From Seribacter sulfatis (lineage in GTDB: Bacteria; Verrucomicrobiota; Verrucomicrobiia; Opitutales; Seribacteraceae), in contig NZ_CAXLMO010000023.1 in assembly GCF_964187635.1 (NCBI RefSeq), forward strand, positions 1 to 64,000: a DNA stretch of 64,000 nucleotides, written 5' to 3'. A program made the translations under genes and the position numbers. This document shows positions 18,927 to 26,977 of this stretch, in pieces (position 1 is the stretch's first letter; each line of letters begins with the position of its first letter). Below the pieces are notes generated by a model that searched no databases, was not told where the DNA came from, and was given only the letters and a program-made list of their open reading frames with translations.

Positions 18927-19898
18927 ATGGACGGAGGAGTAGGATTTGATGAACCTGAGTTAAGTTGGTCGACGCAAGATATTGAGAACAAAATTGGATT
19001 TAGTGGCGGTAGATATACCGATACAAATGCATTTTTCACTTTTTTAGTGGGGCTCATATTATCAACACTCTTTTTTTTAGTATTGGAGTTTGTGATTGGA
19101 GATTCTGGTACTGCCGCCGAGTGGAAAGAACAGAACTCGGAAATGGTAACACTTGAAGATGGTACGCAAGAGGAACAAGTGAGGGACATTCCCTTACACA
19201 TAGCATTATCTGATAAATTTATAAATCGAGGACTCGGGGGGTATTTAATGGGTGCGGGAATCACCATGCTTTTTTTCTGGGCTCTTGCGATTCTGTTTGT
19301 AAAGGGTAGGAAAGTGAGTTTTCAAAAGAAAATTCTGGCTCTCAATCTGATCCCCCAGGACCCCAACTTTTTTCTTAATAATGCGACTGCCCGAGATGCG
19401 TTGTTACGAATTCGTGGTCAGGTTGATGACCCGAAGCACTTTTTGCTTTTAAACCGAATTGATGTCGCCTTATCGAATTTGCAGAACATCGGAGAAATTA
19501 GTGAGGTCGCAAGTTTGACCAATGCACAGGCTTCAATTGATGAAGATCAAGTCTCAGCCAGTTACAGTTTAATCAACGGATTTAATTGGGCGATTCCAGT
19601 TCTCGGCTTTATTGGTACAGTTCTTGGATTGGGGTCTGCGATTGGAGAATTTGGAGTGACCATACAGCTCGCTGACGATGTTGACAAATTGAAGAATTCA
19701 TTGACTGATGTGACCGGGGGTCTATCCACTGCGTTTGATACTACCCTACTTGGATTGGTAGGCTCGATTGTTGTGCAAATGGTAATGACCTTTCGAAAAC
19801 GGCAAGAATTTTTACTTTTGGACGAGTGCAATGAGTATTGCCAAACTTATGTTTTAGCAAAACTTAAGCTTGAAAAAACGGGAAGAACTCGTTCGTAA
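18927..19898 (+). CDS. MotA/TolQ/ExbB-family proton channel subunit
   Basis: A 323-residue inner-membrane protein. Four transmembrane helices are visible: about 35-58 (AFFTFLVGLILSTLFFLVLE), 105-127 (GYLMGAGITMLFFWALAILF), 220-243 (NWAIPVLGFIGTVLGLGSAI) and 265-288 (GLSTAFDTTLLGLVGSIVVQ). The last two have the MotA_ExbB signature, with 'P.LG..GTV.G' and 'G...AF.TT..GL'. The loop between helices 2 and 3 is cytoplasmic, as in MotA. The two genes that follow encode single-helix partners with a membrane aspartate, so this is probably the pentameric A subunit of a proton-driven stator. Unlike ZorA of Zorya, it has no long cytoplasmic tail after the last helix. The first two helices are separated by a 45-residue acidic periplasmic loop. 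Confidence 0.88.
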   Translation: MDGGVGFDEPELSWSTQDIENKIGFSGGRYTDTNAFFTFLVGLILSTLFFLVLEFVIGDSGTAAEWKEQNSEMVTLEDGTQEEQVRDIPLHIALSDKFINRGLGGYLMGAGITMLFFWALAILFVKGRKVSFQKKILALNLIPQDPNFFLNNATARDALLRIRGQVDDPKHFLLLNRIDVALSNLQNIGEISEVASLTNAQASIDEDQVSASYSLINGFNWAIPVLGFIGTVLGLGSAIGEFGVTIQLADDVDKLKNSLTDVTGGLSTAFDTTLLGLVGSIVVQMVMTFRKRQEFLLLDECNEYCQTYVLAKLKLEKTGRTRS

Positions 19899-19940
19899 AT
19901 CAATTTGATCGTAGCAAGCTTTCACCTACAGTAAGTCAAG

Positions 19941-20987
19941 ATGGGGAGAAGTAGTCGAAATAGCGAGCAGAGGGTTAGTTTCTTTGCCTTTCAGGATATT
20001 ATAACTGCAGTAATTGGTATCCTAGTTTTAATCGCTCTTATCCTTGCCCTTCAGGTCAACCCAAAGCGAGAAAATGAAGGCGATAGTCCGGGTAATAATA
20101 CTGCTCCTGTTGAATTAATTGTGGGAGCAAATGAGGGGGGAGGGAACGCCACAATTGTGGTGGCAAGTGAGTTTAATGCGACTCAAGTAATCGAAGAGAT
20201 TGCAGCATTGCACCAAGAAATAAGCGAAGAGAAAAAAGAATTTTTAGTCAAAAGAGAGAAGAAGAATAGCGAAATTGAACAACTGTCGGAGGAATTGAGA
20301 AAGCTTAATTTAGAACTTCAAGTTTTTAAAAAAAAGCTTGGGATTGAAGATTCAAATGATTCGAAAGAAACAAAAGATAAGATTGAAAGTTTAGAATTAC
20401 TTATGGACCTGGCAAGGGTTCAAAAAAATGAACTAAATGAGGAGAAGAAGGGACTGGAAGATAAAATTAATGCCCGGGTATTACGGTCTTTAAAAAACCT
20501 CTCCGAACTTGAATTACAGGAGCTTGATTCCAACCTTAATTCACAGGTCGAGCAGTTAGAATCACAAGTTGAAAATGAAGTCCGGGTAATTCCTAAAGAA
20601 AATAATCAGGGAGAAAAGCCGGTCCTGGTAATTCTAGGATCATCCGAATTTACAATAGGAATTTTTAATGGGGGGCAAAGAACGATACCAGTGAACTCGG
20701 CCAACTATTATCAAAAACTTGGTGGAGCCCTGACTTCCTATGATAAGAATAAAAATTTCTTTGTTTATTTCTTTCGTCCTTCGGCATGTCAGTTAACCAT
20801 TACCAATGTACCAGGTAGAAATGGGACGATTGAAAAGAATTTATTTGATTTACTATGTGACCCTAAAAATAACCTGACCCGTATGCTCGGGTACAAATAC
20901 GGATTCGAGCCAATCCATGAAGAGGCAGCTGTCTTGTTTACTGACAAGATTGCTGATCCATTTGTTGAGTTTTTTCCTAATCCATGA
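19941..20987 (+). CDS. MotB/ExbD-like stator partner, first of two
   Basis: A 348-residue protein with a short basic N-terminus, one transmembrane helix at about 16-38 (FQDIITAVIGILVLIALILA), and a long periplasmic part. D19 sits at the cytoplasmic end of the helix, where MotB and ExbD carry their proton-accepting aspartate. Residues about 85-215 are a coiled coil (EEIAALHQEISEEKKEF and following). A compact C-terminal domain of about 130 residues (PVLVILGSSEFTIGIF ... AVLFTDKIADPFVEFF) is not recognisable as an OmpA-type peptidoglycan-binding domain. The helix aligns residue for residue with the one in the next gene product (common features: D, G, IALxLAL, VN). It starts 42 bases after the MotA-like gene, so co-expression is likely. 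Confidence 0.75.
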   Translation: MGRSSRNSEQRVSFFAFQDIITAVIGILVLIALILALQVNPKRENEGDSPGNNTAPVELIVGANEGGGNATIVVASEFNATQVIEEIAALHQEISEEKKEFLVKREKKNSEIEQLSEELRKLNLELQVFKKKLGIEDSNDSKETKDKIESLELLMDLARVQKNELNEEKKGLEDKINARVLRSLKNLSELELQELDSNLNSQVEQLESQVENEVRVIPKENNQGEKPVLVILGSSEFTIGIFNGGQRTIPVNSANYYQKLGGALTSYDKNKNFFVYFFRPSACQLTITNVPGRNGTIEKNLFDLLCDPKNNLTRMLGYKYGFEPIHEEAAVLFTDKIADPFVEFFPNP

Positions 20988-21027
20988 ACTTTCAGAACTC
21001 ACCAATTTTTAATTTGATGTTCAACTA

Positions 21028-21942
21028 ATGGCACGCGAAGAAGAAGAGGGTGGAAGCTTGGATATGTTGCTCGATACTTTGTGCAATACATTTGGAGGAA
21101 TTATTTTAATTGCTCTCTTACTTGCTCTCAGTGTGAACAAAAAAAGCGTCGAATTGTACGATAAATTAGTTCAGACCGATGACAATCAATCTGAACTTAT
21201 CAGGGAACGTGAGCAGTTACAAAATTCATTACTCGACCTCACCGATGAAAACATTGAGATTTTAGAAGACTTGGAAGATGATTCTTATTCCAAAAGAGAG
21301 GAAATTGAAGAGATAAAGGATAATTTAGACGATTTAAATAGCGATTCTTTCGCCCTTGAAAAATTAATGCAGCGTGAACAAGTAAAACTTGATGAACTCG
21401 AGGATAGCGAAGTAACAATTGAAAAAGAACGTTTAAGTATGGAGGAAGAATTAAGTCGTTTGGAAACGATTCTTGCCCACCAGGAATTAAGTAAAGAGTT
21501 GAAAAAAAAGCCCTATCGTAAGGTCAGCCTTCCTCAACAAAAAGACACGCGTAAAAAGCCACTCCCTGTTATTGTGGCACATGGTAAAATGTATCCGATG
21601 ATTTCTCTGGGGATCGGTTCGGTTGAAAAGAATGAAGATGGATTGGTATGGAATCAAACTCCCGACAAGCGATTCCAGGTAAAAGTCGATCCAAGCAGGG
21701 GAGTCGATCCGATGAATGATGATGCATTGGATTTGTTTCTCTCCTCGGTTGGAGATGCCCCCCGTTTAGTTCGTCAAAATTTCTTTTTGAACCTCTTTGT
21801 ATTTTCCGATTCAGAAAATTTTGCGATTTTTAATAAAATTCGAGACGAAGCAGTTTTAAGAAAATTAGATTATAATTGGATTCCCATTGCTGAACTTCCC
21901 CTCGTTCTGCGCTCGGACAATGTTCCTTGGAAAGTGCAATGA
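21028..21942 (+). CDS. MotB/ExbD-like stator partner, second of two
   Basis: A 304-residue protein. Its N-terminus reads REEEEGGSLDMLLDTLCNTF, then GGIILIALLLALSVN; the helix spans about 14-36 with D16 near its start, equivalent to D19 of the preceding protein. The 'LDTLCNTFGGI' motif is one I know from membrane proteins encoded beside MotA/ExbB-like genes in Planctomycetota and Verrucomicrobiota. A coiled coil follows at about 45-155, and a C-terminal domain of about 120 residues (KPLPVIVAHGKMYPMISLG ... YNWIPIAELPLVL) completes it. No OmpA-type domain is visible. Together with the previous gene it would supply a heterodimeric B subunit to the MotA-like ring. This appears to be the last gene of the operon, followed by a 261-base gap. 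Confidence 0.75.
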   Translation: MAREEEEGGSLDMLLDTLCNTFGGIILIALLLALSVNKKSVELYDKLVQTDDNQSELIREREQLQNSLLDLTDENIEILEDLEDDSYSKREEIEEIKDNLDDLNSDSFALEKLMQREQVKLDELEDSEVTIEKERLSMEEELSRLETILAHQELSKELKKKPYRKVSLPQQKDTRKKPLPVIVAHGKMYPMISLGIGSVEKNEDGLVWNQTPDKRFQVKVDPSRGVDPMNDDALDLFLSSVGDAPRLVRQNFFLNLFVFSDSENFAIFNKIRDEAVLRKLDYNWIPIAELPLVLRSDNVPWKVQ

Positions 21943-22203
21943 ACAGAATGTTTTTCTTCAATTTGGCCGGGTAAGAATCACGAAATTTTTGGTAAGAAAT
22001 CAAATTTTAGAGTAATTCCGATTATTTGTCCAAATTTGGTTACTACTGGCAGAACTATTAAAATGGATTTACTCTTACCAGTTCAGTTTCCGAACGATCT
22101 TATTCGGTCCGCATTACTATTTCTTTTTCGTAATGTTTAAAATGACTCAAATGACTGCTCTTTTACCTTGCCTAAGCTACCAACTGCTCGAATTATAATC
22201 TTT
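21943..22203. other. Intergenic region between two probable transcription units
   Basis: The 261 bases between the second B-subunit gene and the small membrane protein hold no credible gene. I see a short inverted repeat, CCGAA-8-TTCGG at about 22099-22116, which could be part of a weak terminator, and a TATAAT a few bases before the next ATG, which is too close for a conventional leader unless the transcript is nearly leaderless. GGTAAGAA occurs twice, and its complement TCTTACC occurs once, in the first half. None of these is strong enough to name as a site. Confidence 0.4.
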
Positions 22204-22458
22204 ATGTCGAAAGAACTTCTTATTTCTCTTATTTTGGGCACATTTTTACTGGGTTGTGTCCTTTTGGGTTTGGTTCAGACGAGTTTACTTTCCAGCCCGT
22301 TTTTTCTGCTATTTGGCTTCGCAATTATACTCGGTCAAATCGTTATGGCTCACTTAGCATTTAATCAGTATAAAAACCTTTCAGTCCAAACCACTAAAGA
22401 AAGTACCAAAAATGAAGAAGGAAGAGAAGAACGAGGAAGCGACGGATTCGACGATTGA
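22204..22458 (+). CDS. Small two-helix membrane protein
   Basis: I place the start at the ATG at 22204, giving 84 residues (MSKELLISLILGTFLLG...); the 12 residues of the longer frame upstream lack coding character. Two hydrophobic helices cover about residues 4-26 and 30-50, ending in MAHLAFNQYKN, followed by a polar acidic tail. The pattern 'MS...SL.L...L.......L..S...L.G...I..HLAF' recurs at the N-terminus of the 631-residue protein at 25046, so the two are probably homologous anchors. The end overlaps the start of the next gene by 47 bases in another frame, which suggests translational coupling. Function unknown. Confidence 0.6.
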   Translation: MSKELLISLILGTFLLGCVLLGLVQTSLLSSPFFLLFGFAIILGQIVMAHLAFNQYKNLSVQTTKESTKNEEGREERGSDGFDD

Positions 22459-24967
22459 AGAGACTGCGGTAGACGAGTCGCAGTCTGAAGAACGGGAACT
22501 CAATCCAAAGCATCGAACCGTTGCATTATCCAGCTTAGCGGCAGGTTATGCTTTGGCATTAGGTTTTGGAGCCCTTCTCTATTGGGGATCCCAACAAGAC
22601 CCACAGGTCGTAGTAAACGAAACTATTACCGAAGAGGGCGAAGTCGTTGGTGCTTCTGAGGGAGCAGAGATAGAATCTTCTGTCATTACCTTAACGGGAG
22701 GCACTAGCATACCTTGGCCGATCGGCAAACTTTGGGTAGACCCTGGGTACACGGCGATTGATGGAGATGAAGATCTAACCGCATTTGTCGAAACAGTCTC
22801 TTTCGTTGATGTTTCTACTCCTGGGCAATACAAAGTTATTTACACTGTCAAAGATCCTAAGTCTGGAGAGGTATCAGATTCAGTGGAGCGATTTGTTACG
22901 GTTAACGCAGGTGGCTTTATTGCTGGTGCAAATGTCGCTTATAATGACCGACTTGATGGTGTGATATTGGATGATAAAAGAATAACCGCTGTGATTGGTG
23001 ACGACGATGATGATATCGTTTATGTGGACAACGATGATCGCCATCTCCGACTCGCAGGGAATGACTTAGGTAACGGAAGGGTAGTCGGAGGAAATGGTGG
23101 GAACGGTCGAATACATGGTGGCCGAAATCGCACTGTGATTGAAGACGATGTTGATGTCGGCTTGTTAGATCGTAGATTAGCTAGATTAGACGACAATGAA
23201 CTTATTATCATCGATGATAATGACGATGACTTAGTGGCCCGATTGGATCGACAGGATATCGGATTGGACCGGGGCGGAAATGATCGGGTTGATGTGGGAA
23301 ATTTTGTTCCCGATGCTCGCCGCGGAAATTTTAATGATGAAGAACTGGGTGCCGTGGGAGAATTTGATAAAGATGGTGCCGGTTTTGGAAAGGGCTCGAT
23401 GCCTGGAGTAGGGAAAGGGTCTGAGGTTTTTGCATACAACTTTCCTTCACAGGGTGTAGGGGCAGGAATTGGAAGTCCAGCCGTGGGAGCTGCAGCTGGA
23501 TTTGCTGGGCTTGGAGCAGGAATTGGGCAGGCGGTAATGAATGGTGAAGCAGTTCCCGCATTGGGAGGAATCGGAACCTACACGCCCGCTGCACCCAGTC
23601 AACCGGAAGGTCCTGATTCAGATAACGATGGAATTTCGGATGCAATGGAATCTACTTTTCGGACGAACCCTCAATCCAATGATACGGATAAGGATGGGGT
23701 AAGTGATGCGGATGAGGTCAAGGGAATGTCCAATCCGCGTGATCCCCGTAGTAAACCGGGCACACCTGCTCCCGGTGCTGACAGTGATCAGGACGGAGTC
23801 CCCGCCTCACTGGAAGCTCTTTACGGTCTGGACCCATCCAATTCGGACAGTGATGGCGATGGATTTACTGACGGAGAGGAAATCTCTGCGATGACTAGTC
23901 CCACAAACCCGGCCAGCAACCCTGGTGAAATGGGGGGGCCAGCTCTTGCAGTTGCACCCGGAGTCGCGGGTGGAGTGGCCGGATTGGTCGGAGGTGCCGG
24001 AGCCGGTGCAGCAGCCGGTCTGGTTTCAGGTAGGGTCACTCATCCTCTCGGATTGGGAGTGGCAGATGTCGGCGTCGGGGTTGGAATCGGTATTAACGAT
24101 GGCGACGGAGTTGGACGCGACGATTGGGATTACGATCACCTTCCCAAAGACGGAAATCTTTACATTATGATGCATGTGGATGGAAGTGGCTCAATTCTAA
24201 GCACAAGAAAGGCGTTGGACGAGATGAAAGATACTCTTCTTAAAAATGCCTTACTTCCTTATTACAAGAACGACGAAGATCTTTACAATCGCCGGGTACT
24301 CGTGGTGGATGGTGAAGGAGAACGCACACTTAAATTCTTTGCAGATGCGGCAAAGAAAGAAAATGTGTTAGCACTTGTCTTCCAAGATGAAGCCCAACCC
24401 GCATATCACCTTCCCAATTTCAATCGTAAACCAGAAGATCACTACATGGACGATTTGAATGATCTTAAAAAAGGGTTAAACGGATACGGTGGACTGTACC
24501 GTGGAATCATGTTCCAAGTCGACCGAGGGAAGACTTTTGCCAAATCATTTAAGGAATTTGTGGAAAACGCCTGGCGTGGAGATGGTTATCTTTCCGGTGC
24601 AGGTGAAAACTTGAAGCCGTACTACTGGCAGGAAAATGGTGACAATATTCGCAACCGTGATGGGATTGTATTCAGTGACGAATATCATGTAAATTCGGAA
24701 GGTGATCCCGCTTATTACATGAATTTGATCATGGAAGCATCCCGTAAAATTGGTTTGGATCTTGGGAAATACGGCGGAGGACAGGAAGATGGTCGCTATA
24801 ATGCAAAACTAAGCGGTAATTCTTCCAGCACTTCTTCTTTGAACGAAATGTGTCCCATCAAAAAGGACCGCAAGGCAAACCCATCAATAACTGCGAAGAG
24901 TGCTAATGGTAAGACAGTCGCGTTTTGCTGCAAGGGTTGTAAAAATAAATATGCATCGGCTGATTGA
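22412..24967 (+). CDS. Membrane-anchored vWA protein with Ig-like, calcium-type repeats and TRASH/YHS-like tail
   Basis: An 851-residue composite protein. After an acidic N-terminus there is one transmembrane helix at about 37-58 (LSSLAAGYALALGFGALLYW). Residues about 90-167 resemble a DUF5011-type Ig-like domain (YTAIDGDEDLTAFVETV, STPGQYKVIYTVKDP). An Asp-rich low-complexity region (170-300) follows, then Gly/Ala-rich stretches. Two thrombospondin-type-3-like calcium units lie near 400-500 (DSDNDGISDAMES, DTDKDGVSDADEV, DSDQDGVPASLEA, DSDGDGFTDGEE). From about 582 a von Willebrand A-like fold carries the MIDAS motif DGSGS. The last 40 residues (CPIKKDR ... AFCCKGCKNKY) resemble the metal-binding TRASH/YHS fold. 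The bulk is extracytoplasmic. The exact job is unknown; surface adhesion or metal-dependent assembly is possible. Confidence 0.68.
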   Translation: MKKEEKNEEATDSTIEETAVDESQSEERELNPKHRTVALSSLAAGYALALGFGALLYWGSQQDPQVVVNETITEEGEVVGASEGAEIESSVITLTGGTSIPWPIGKLWVDPGYTAIDGDEDLTAFVETVSFVDVSTPGQYKVIYTVKDPKSGEVSDSVERFVTVNAGGFIAGANVAYNDRLDGVILDDKRITAVIGDDDDDIVYVDNDDRHLRLAGNDLGNGRVVGGNGGNGRIHGGRNRTVIEDDVDVGLLDRRLARLDDNELIIIDDNDDDLVARLDRQDIGLDRGGNDRVDVGNFVPDARRGNFNDEELGAVGEFDKDGAGFGKGSMPGVGKGSEVFAYNFPSQGVGAGIGSPAVGAAAGFAGLGAGIGQAVMNGEAVPALGGIGTYTPAAPSQPEGPDSDNDGISDAMESTFRTNPQSNDTDKDGVSDADEVKGMSNPRDPRSKPGTPAPGADSDQDGVPASLEALYGLDPSNSDSDGDGFTDGEEISAMTSPTNPASNPGEMGGPALAVAPGVAGGVAGLVGGAGAGAAAGLVSGRVTHPLGLGVADVGVGVGIGINDGDGVGRDDWDYDHLPKDGNLYIMMHVDGSGSILSTRKALDEMKDTLLKNALLPYYKNDEDLYNRRVLVVDGEGERTLKFFADAAKKENVLALVFQDEAQPAYHLPNFNRKPEDHYMDDLNDLKKGLNGYGGLYRGIMFQVDRGKTFAKSFKEFVENAWRGDGYLSGAGENLKPYYWQENGDNIRNRDGIVFSDEYHVNSEGDPAYYMNLIMEASRKIGLDLGKYGGGQEDGRYNAKLSGNSSSTSSLNEMCPIKKDRKANPSITAKSANGKTVAFCCKGCKNKYASAD

Positions 24968-24983
24968 TCTTCACAATCTCTGA

Positions 24984-25017
24984 GCTCTCCTTTTTACTTC
25001 TCCTATAAAAAGGGAGC
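24984..25017. terminator. AT-rich hairpin followed by a T-run
   Basis: The sequence GCTC(t)CCTTTTTA, a nine-base loop, and TAAAAAGGGAGC can form a 12-bp stem with one bulged T. A run of six T follows a few bases later (25023-25028). It lies between the vWA gene and the toroid gene. It fits a rho-independent terminator read on the plus strand, but the stem is AT-rich and the T-run is offset by five bases, so an RNA-processing or regulatory hairpin is an alternative. Confidence 0.45.
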
Positions 25018-25045
25018 ATACATTTTTTACTAGGAGAAGTTTGGT

Positions 25046-26941
25046 ATGAGTACCAAGACCATACTTTCTCTTGTTCTTTCTTCGACCCTTGGGTTGGCGT
25101 TAATCGGTAATCTCATTGCCGGGAACCTGATTCTCTCTTCTGTTCTAGTCTTCACTGGTCTTGGTACCGGGATTCTGTGCCATCTTGCTTTTTTTGAAGA
25201 GAAGAAAAAAAAACCGCAGGGTACTGGCCCGATTCCCTGGCTCAACTTAGGAATGTCCTATTGTTTACTTCTTCTCAGTTTGGGAGCTTTTCTTTTTCTT
25301 CTGATTTCTCCTTCTGAGTCTCGCCAGACAACTATCGCCAAAGCGGGTCAAGTGGCAGGAAACGAAACGGAGGGTTCCACCGTTCCCCAAAGTGAGCGTA
25401 CGGATGTGGAATCCGGCGGTGAACGTGCCCGTTTAGGCAGCAGTGGACGAGGGGAGGGTTTGGACGCACTTGGAGGTGCGAACGAGGACAATCAAAATGC
25501 CATGCGTGAAGCACAGGTTTTTAATCCGGCAATTGCAGGAGCAGATGACGGTGTTTCTGATCAGACCAAAATATCTTCTCAAAATATGGAGGAGAACATA
25601 GAACCGGGTGAGTTCGATCAAGGATTGGTCGACTCAAAAGATTTACTTCTCTCCCGGATTGGAATGGATGAAGAGAATAAAGATATTGGTGATCCTAATG
25701 CTTTGATTTTCGAAGAAAATGAAGATGATGCCCTTGCATTTGATTCGACAGTATTTAACGGGGCGGAAGACCCCAATGAAATTATTTCCAAAGCGAAAGG
25801 AGACAAAATAACTAATCTACGGGCTGCGGTAAACTCACTGGGAGTTTCCGTACCGAAGTCAATGAGCGGGCGATGCGACAAAGTGGGTCGGGTGGCAAGA
25901 CTTGCCCGGGGAGGAGTGAAGAATCCGGATCGGGTTGAAACTTCTGTGATTAAGGCACTGAACTGGTTGAATCAGGATCAAAATGCAGACGGGTCTTGGG
26001 GGAATAATGCGAAAGGAGCGATGACTGGATTTGCCCTTCTTTGTTATTTGGGACATTGTGAACTGACTGACTCTCCCGAATATGGGGAGGCGGTAGCGAA
26101 GGGGATTAAGTATCTGGTTGAACTTGGTGATGAAAAGGATGGCTGGCTTTACATTACCAACAATAAACACGGATCCGCCTACGCGCATGGCATTGCAACC
26201 TACGCCCTTGCGGAAGCTTATGGCATGACTGAGAAGGATTTCATACTCCCGATCTTGCAAAAAGCAATCCATCGAATTGTCGCCGGACAAAAACAGGATG
26301 GCGGATGGGTCTACATGGAAGAAAGGCCCGGTGTGGATAATCTACGATTCGTAGATTTTGGAAAAAATGAAAAACAATCGAGCGATACATCCGTGAGTGG
26401 TTGGCAATTCCAGGCCTTAAAGGCGGCGTATAATACGGGAGCAATTTTCCCTGGTATTGAACCTGCATTGGAAGCTTCGGTCAAAAATTTTTATCGGGTC
26501 TATTCCTCTGGAAATGGAGGGTTTGGGTATCGTAAGGCATCCGATGCAAAGAGTATAAAACACAAGCTAACCGGAGTGGGTTCGCTTGGTCTTCAATCAT
26601 GGAAGCATGGGCATCCTTCCGAAGAGGAAAAGAGGGCAACTTTAAAAAAGGCAATGGAACATATCTTGAAGAATAACTTGGCAATGGATTATACGAGTGC
26701 GGATGCAAATTTATATTCCTGGTATTATGATGCCCAGGCCCTTTTTAATTATGGGGGAGCCTATTGGACTGCCTGGAATCGAAAGATGGAACCCATGTTG
26801 CTCAATTCTCAACTCGCAGACGGAAGTTGGCCTAAAGAGGGTGGGGGAAAGACTTCAAGTCAGGGTGGACAGGATGCAGAAGTCTATCGCACTACTCTTT
26901 GCACATTGATGCTCGAAGTTTATTATCGTTACGTCTATTGA
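25046..26941 (+). CDS. Membrane-anchored prenyltransferase/squalene-cyclase-like toroid protein
   Basis: A 631-residue protein with AGGAGAAG at 25032-25039 as a good ribosome binding site. Two N-terminal helices (about 4-26 and 30-50, ending in HLAFFEEKKKK) and a third at about 66-88 (LNLGMSYCLLLLSLGAFLFL) anchor it. Residues about 90-290 are acidic and disordered. Residues about 300-631 form an alpha/alpha toroid with repeats of the prenyltransferase/squalene oxidase type: ALNWLNQDQNADGSWG, IVAGQKQDGGWVYMEE, GNGGFGYRKASD, LLNSQLADGSWPKEGG. The DxDD acid motif of class II terpene cyclases is not seen, so enzymatic cyclisation is unlikely and a binding role is more probable. Such proteins are common in Planctomycetota and Verrucomicrobiota. 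The anchor resembles the products of the two preceding genes taken together. Confidence 0.82.
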   Translation: MSTKTILSLVLSSTLGLALIGNLIAGNLILSSVLVFTGLGTGILCHLAFFEEKKKKPQGTGPIPWLNLGMSYCLLLLSLGAFLFLLISPSESRQTTIAKAGQVAGNETEGSTVPQSERTDVESGGERARLGSSGRGEGLDALGGANEDNQNAMREAQVFNPAIAGADDGVSDQTKISSQNMEENIEPGEFDQGLVDSKDLLLSRIGMDEENKDIGDPNALIFEENEDDALAFDSTVFNGAEDPNEIISKAKGDKITNLRAAVNSLGVSVPKSMSGRCDKVGRVARLARGGVKNPDRVETSVIKALNWLNQDQNADGSWGNNAKGAMTGFALLCYLGHCELTDSPEYGEAVAKGIKYLVELGDEKDGWLYITNNKHGSAYAHGIATYALAEAYGMTEKDFILPILQKAIHRIVAGQKQDGGWVYMEERPGVDNLRFVDFGKNEKQSSDTSVSGWQFQALKAAYNTGAIFPGIEPALEASVKNFYRVYSSGNGGFGYRKASDAKSIKHKLTGVGSLGLQSWKHGHPSEEEKRATLKKAMEHILKNNLAMDYTSADANLYSWYYDAQALFNYGGAYWTAWNRKMEPMLLNSQLADGSWPKEGGGKTSSQGGQDAEVYRTTLCTLMLEVYYRYVY

Positions 26942-26977
26942 CGATTTTTAATTTTTTTTTAGTATGAAACTAGGCTT

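Noticed and set aside
18927..21942. Classical Zorya system
   Set aside because: MotA/MotB-like genes are present, but ZorB-type OmpA domain, the long ZorA tail and ZorC/ZorD or ZorE genes are not; the neighbours are GTPase/GAP1-type instead.
25046..26941. Triterpene (hopanoid) cyclase
   Set aside because: The toroid repeats are similar, but the DxDD motif and the usual length are missing and the protein has a membrane anchor and a long disordered region.
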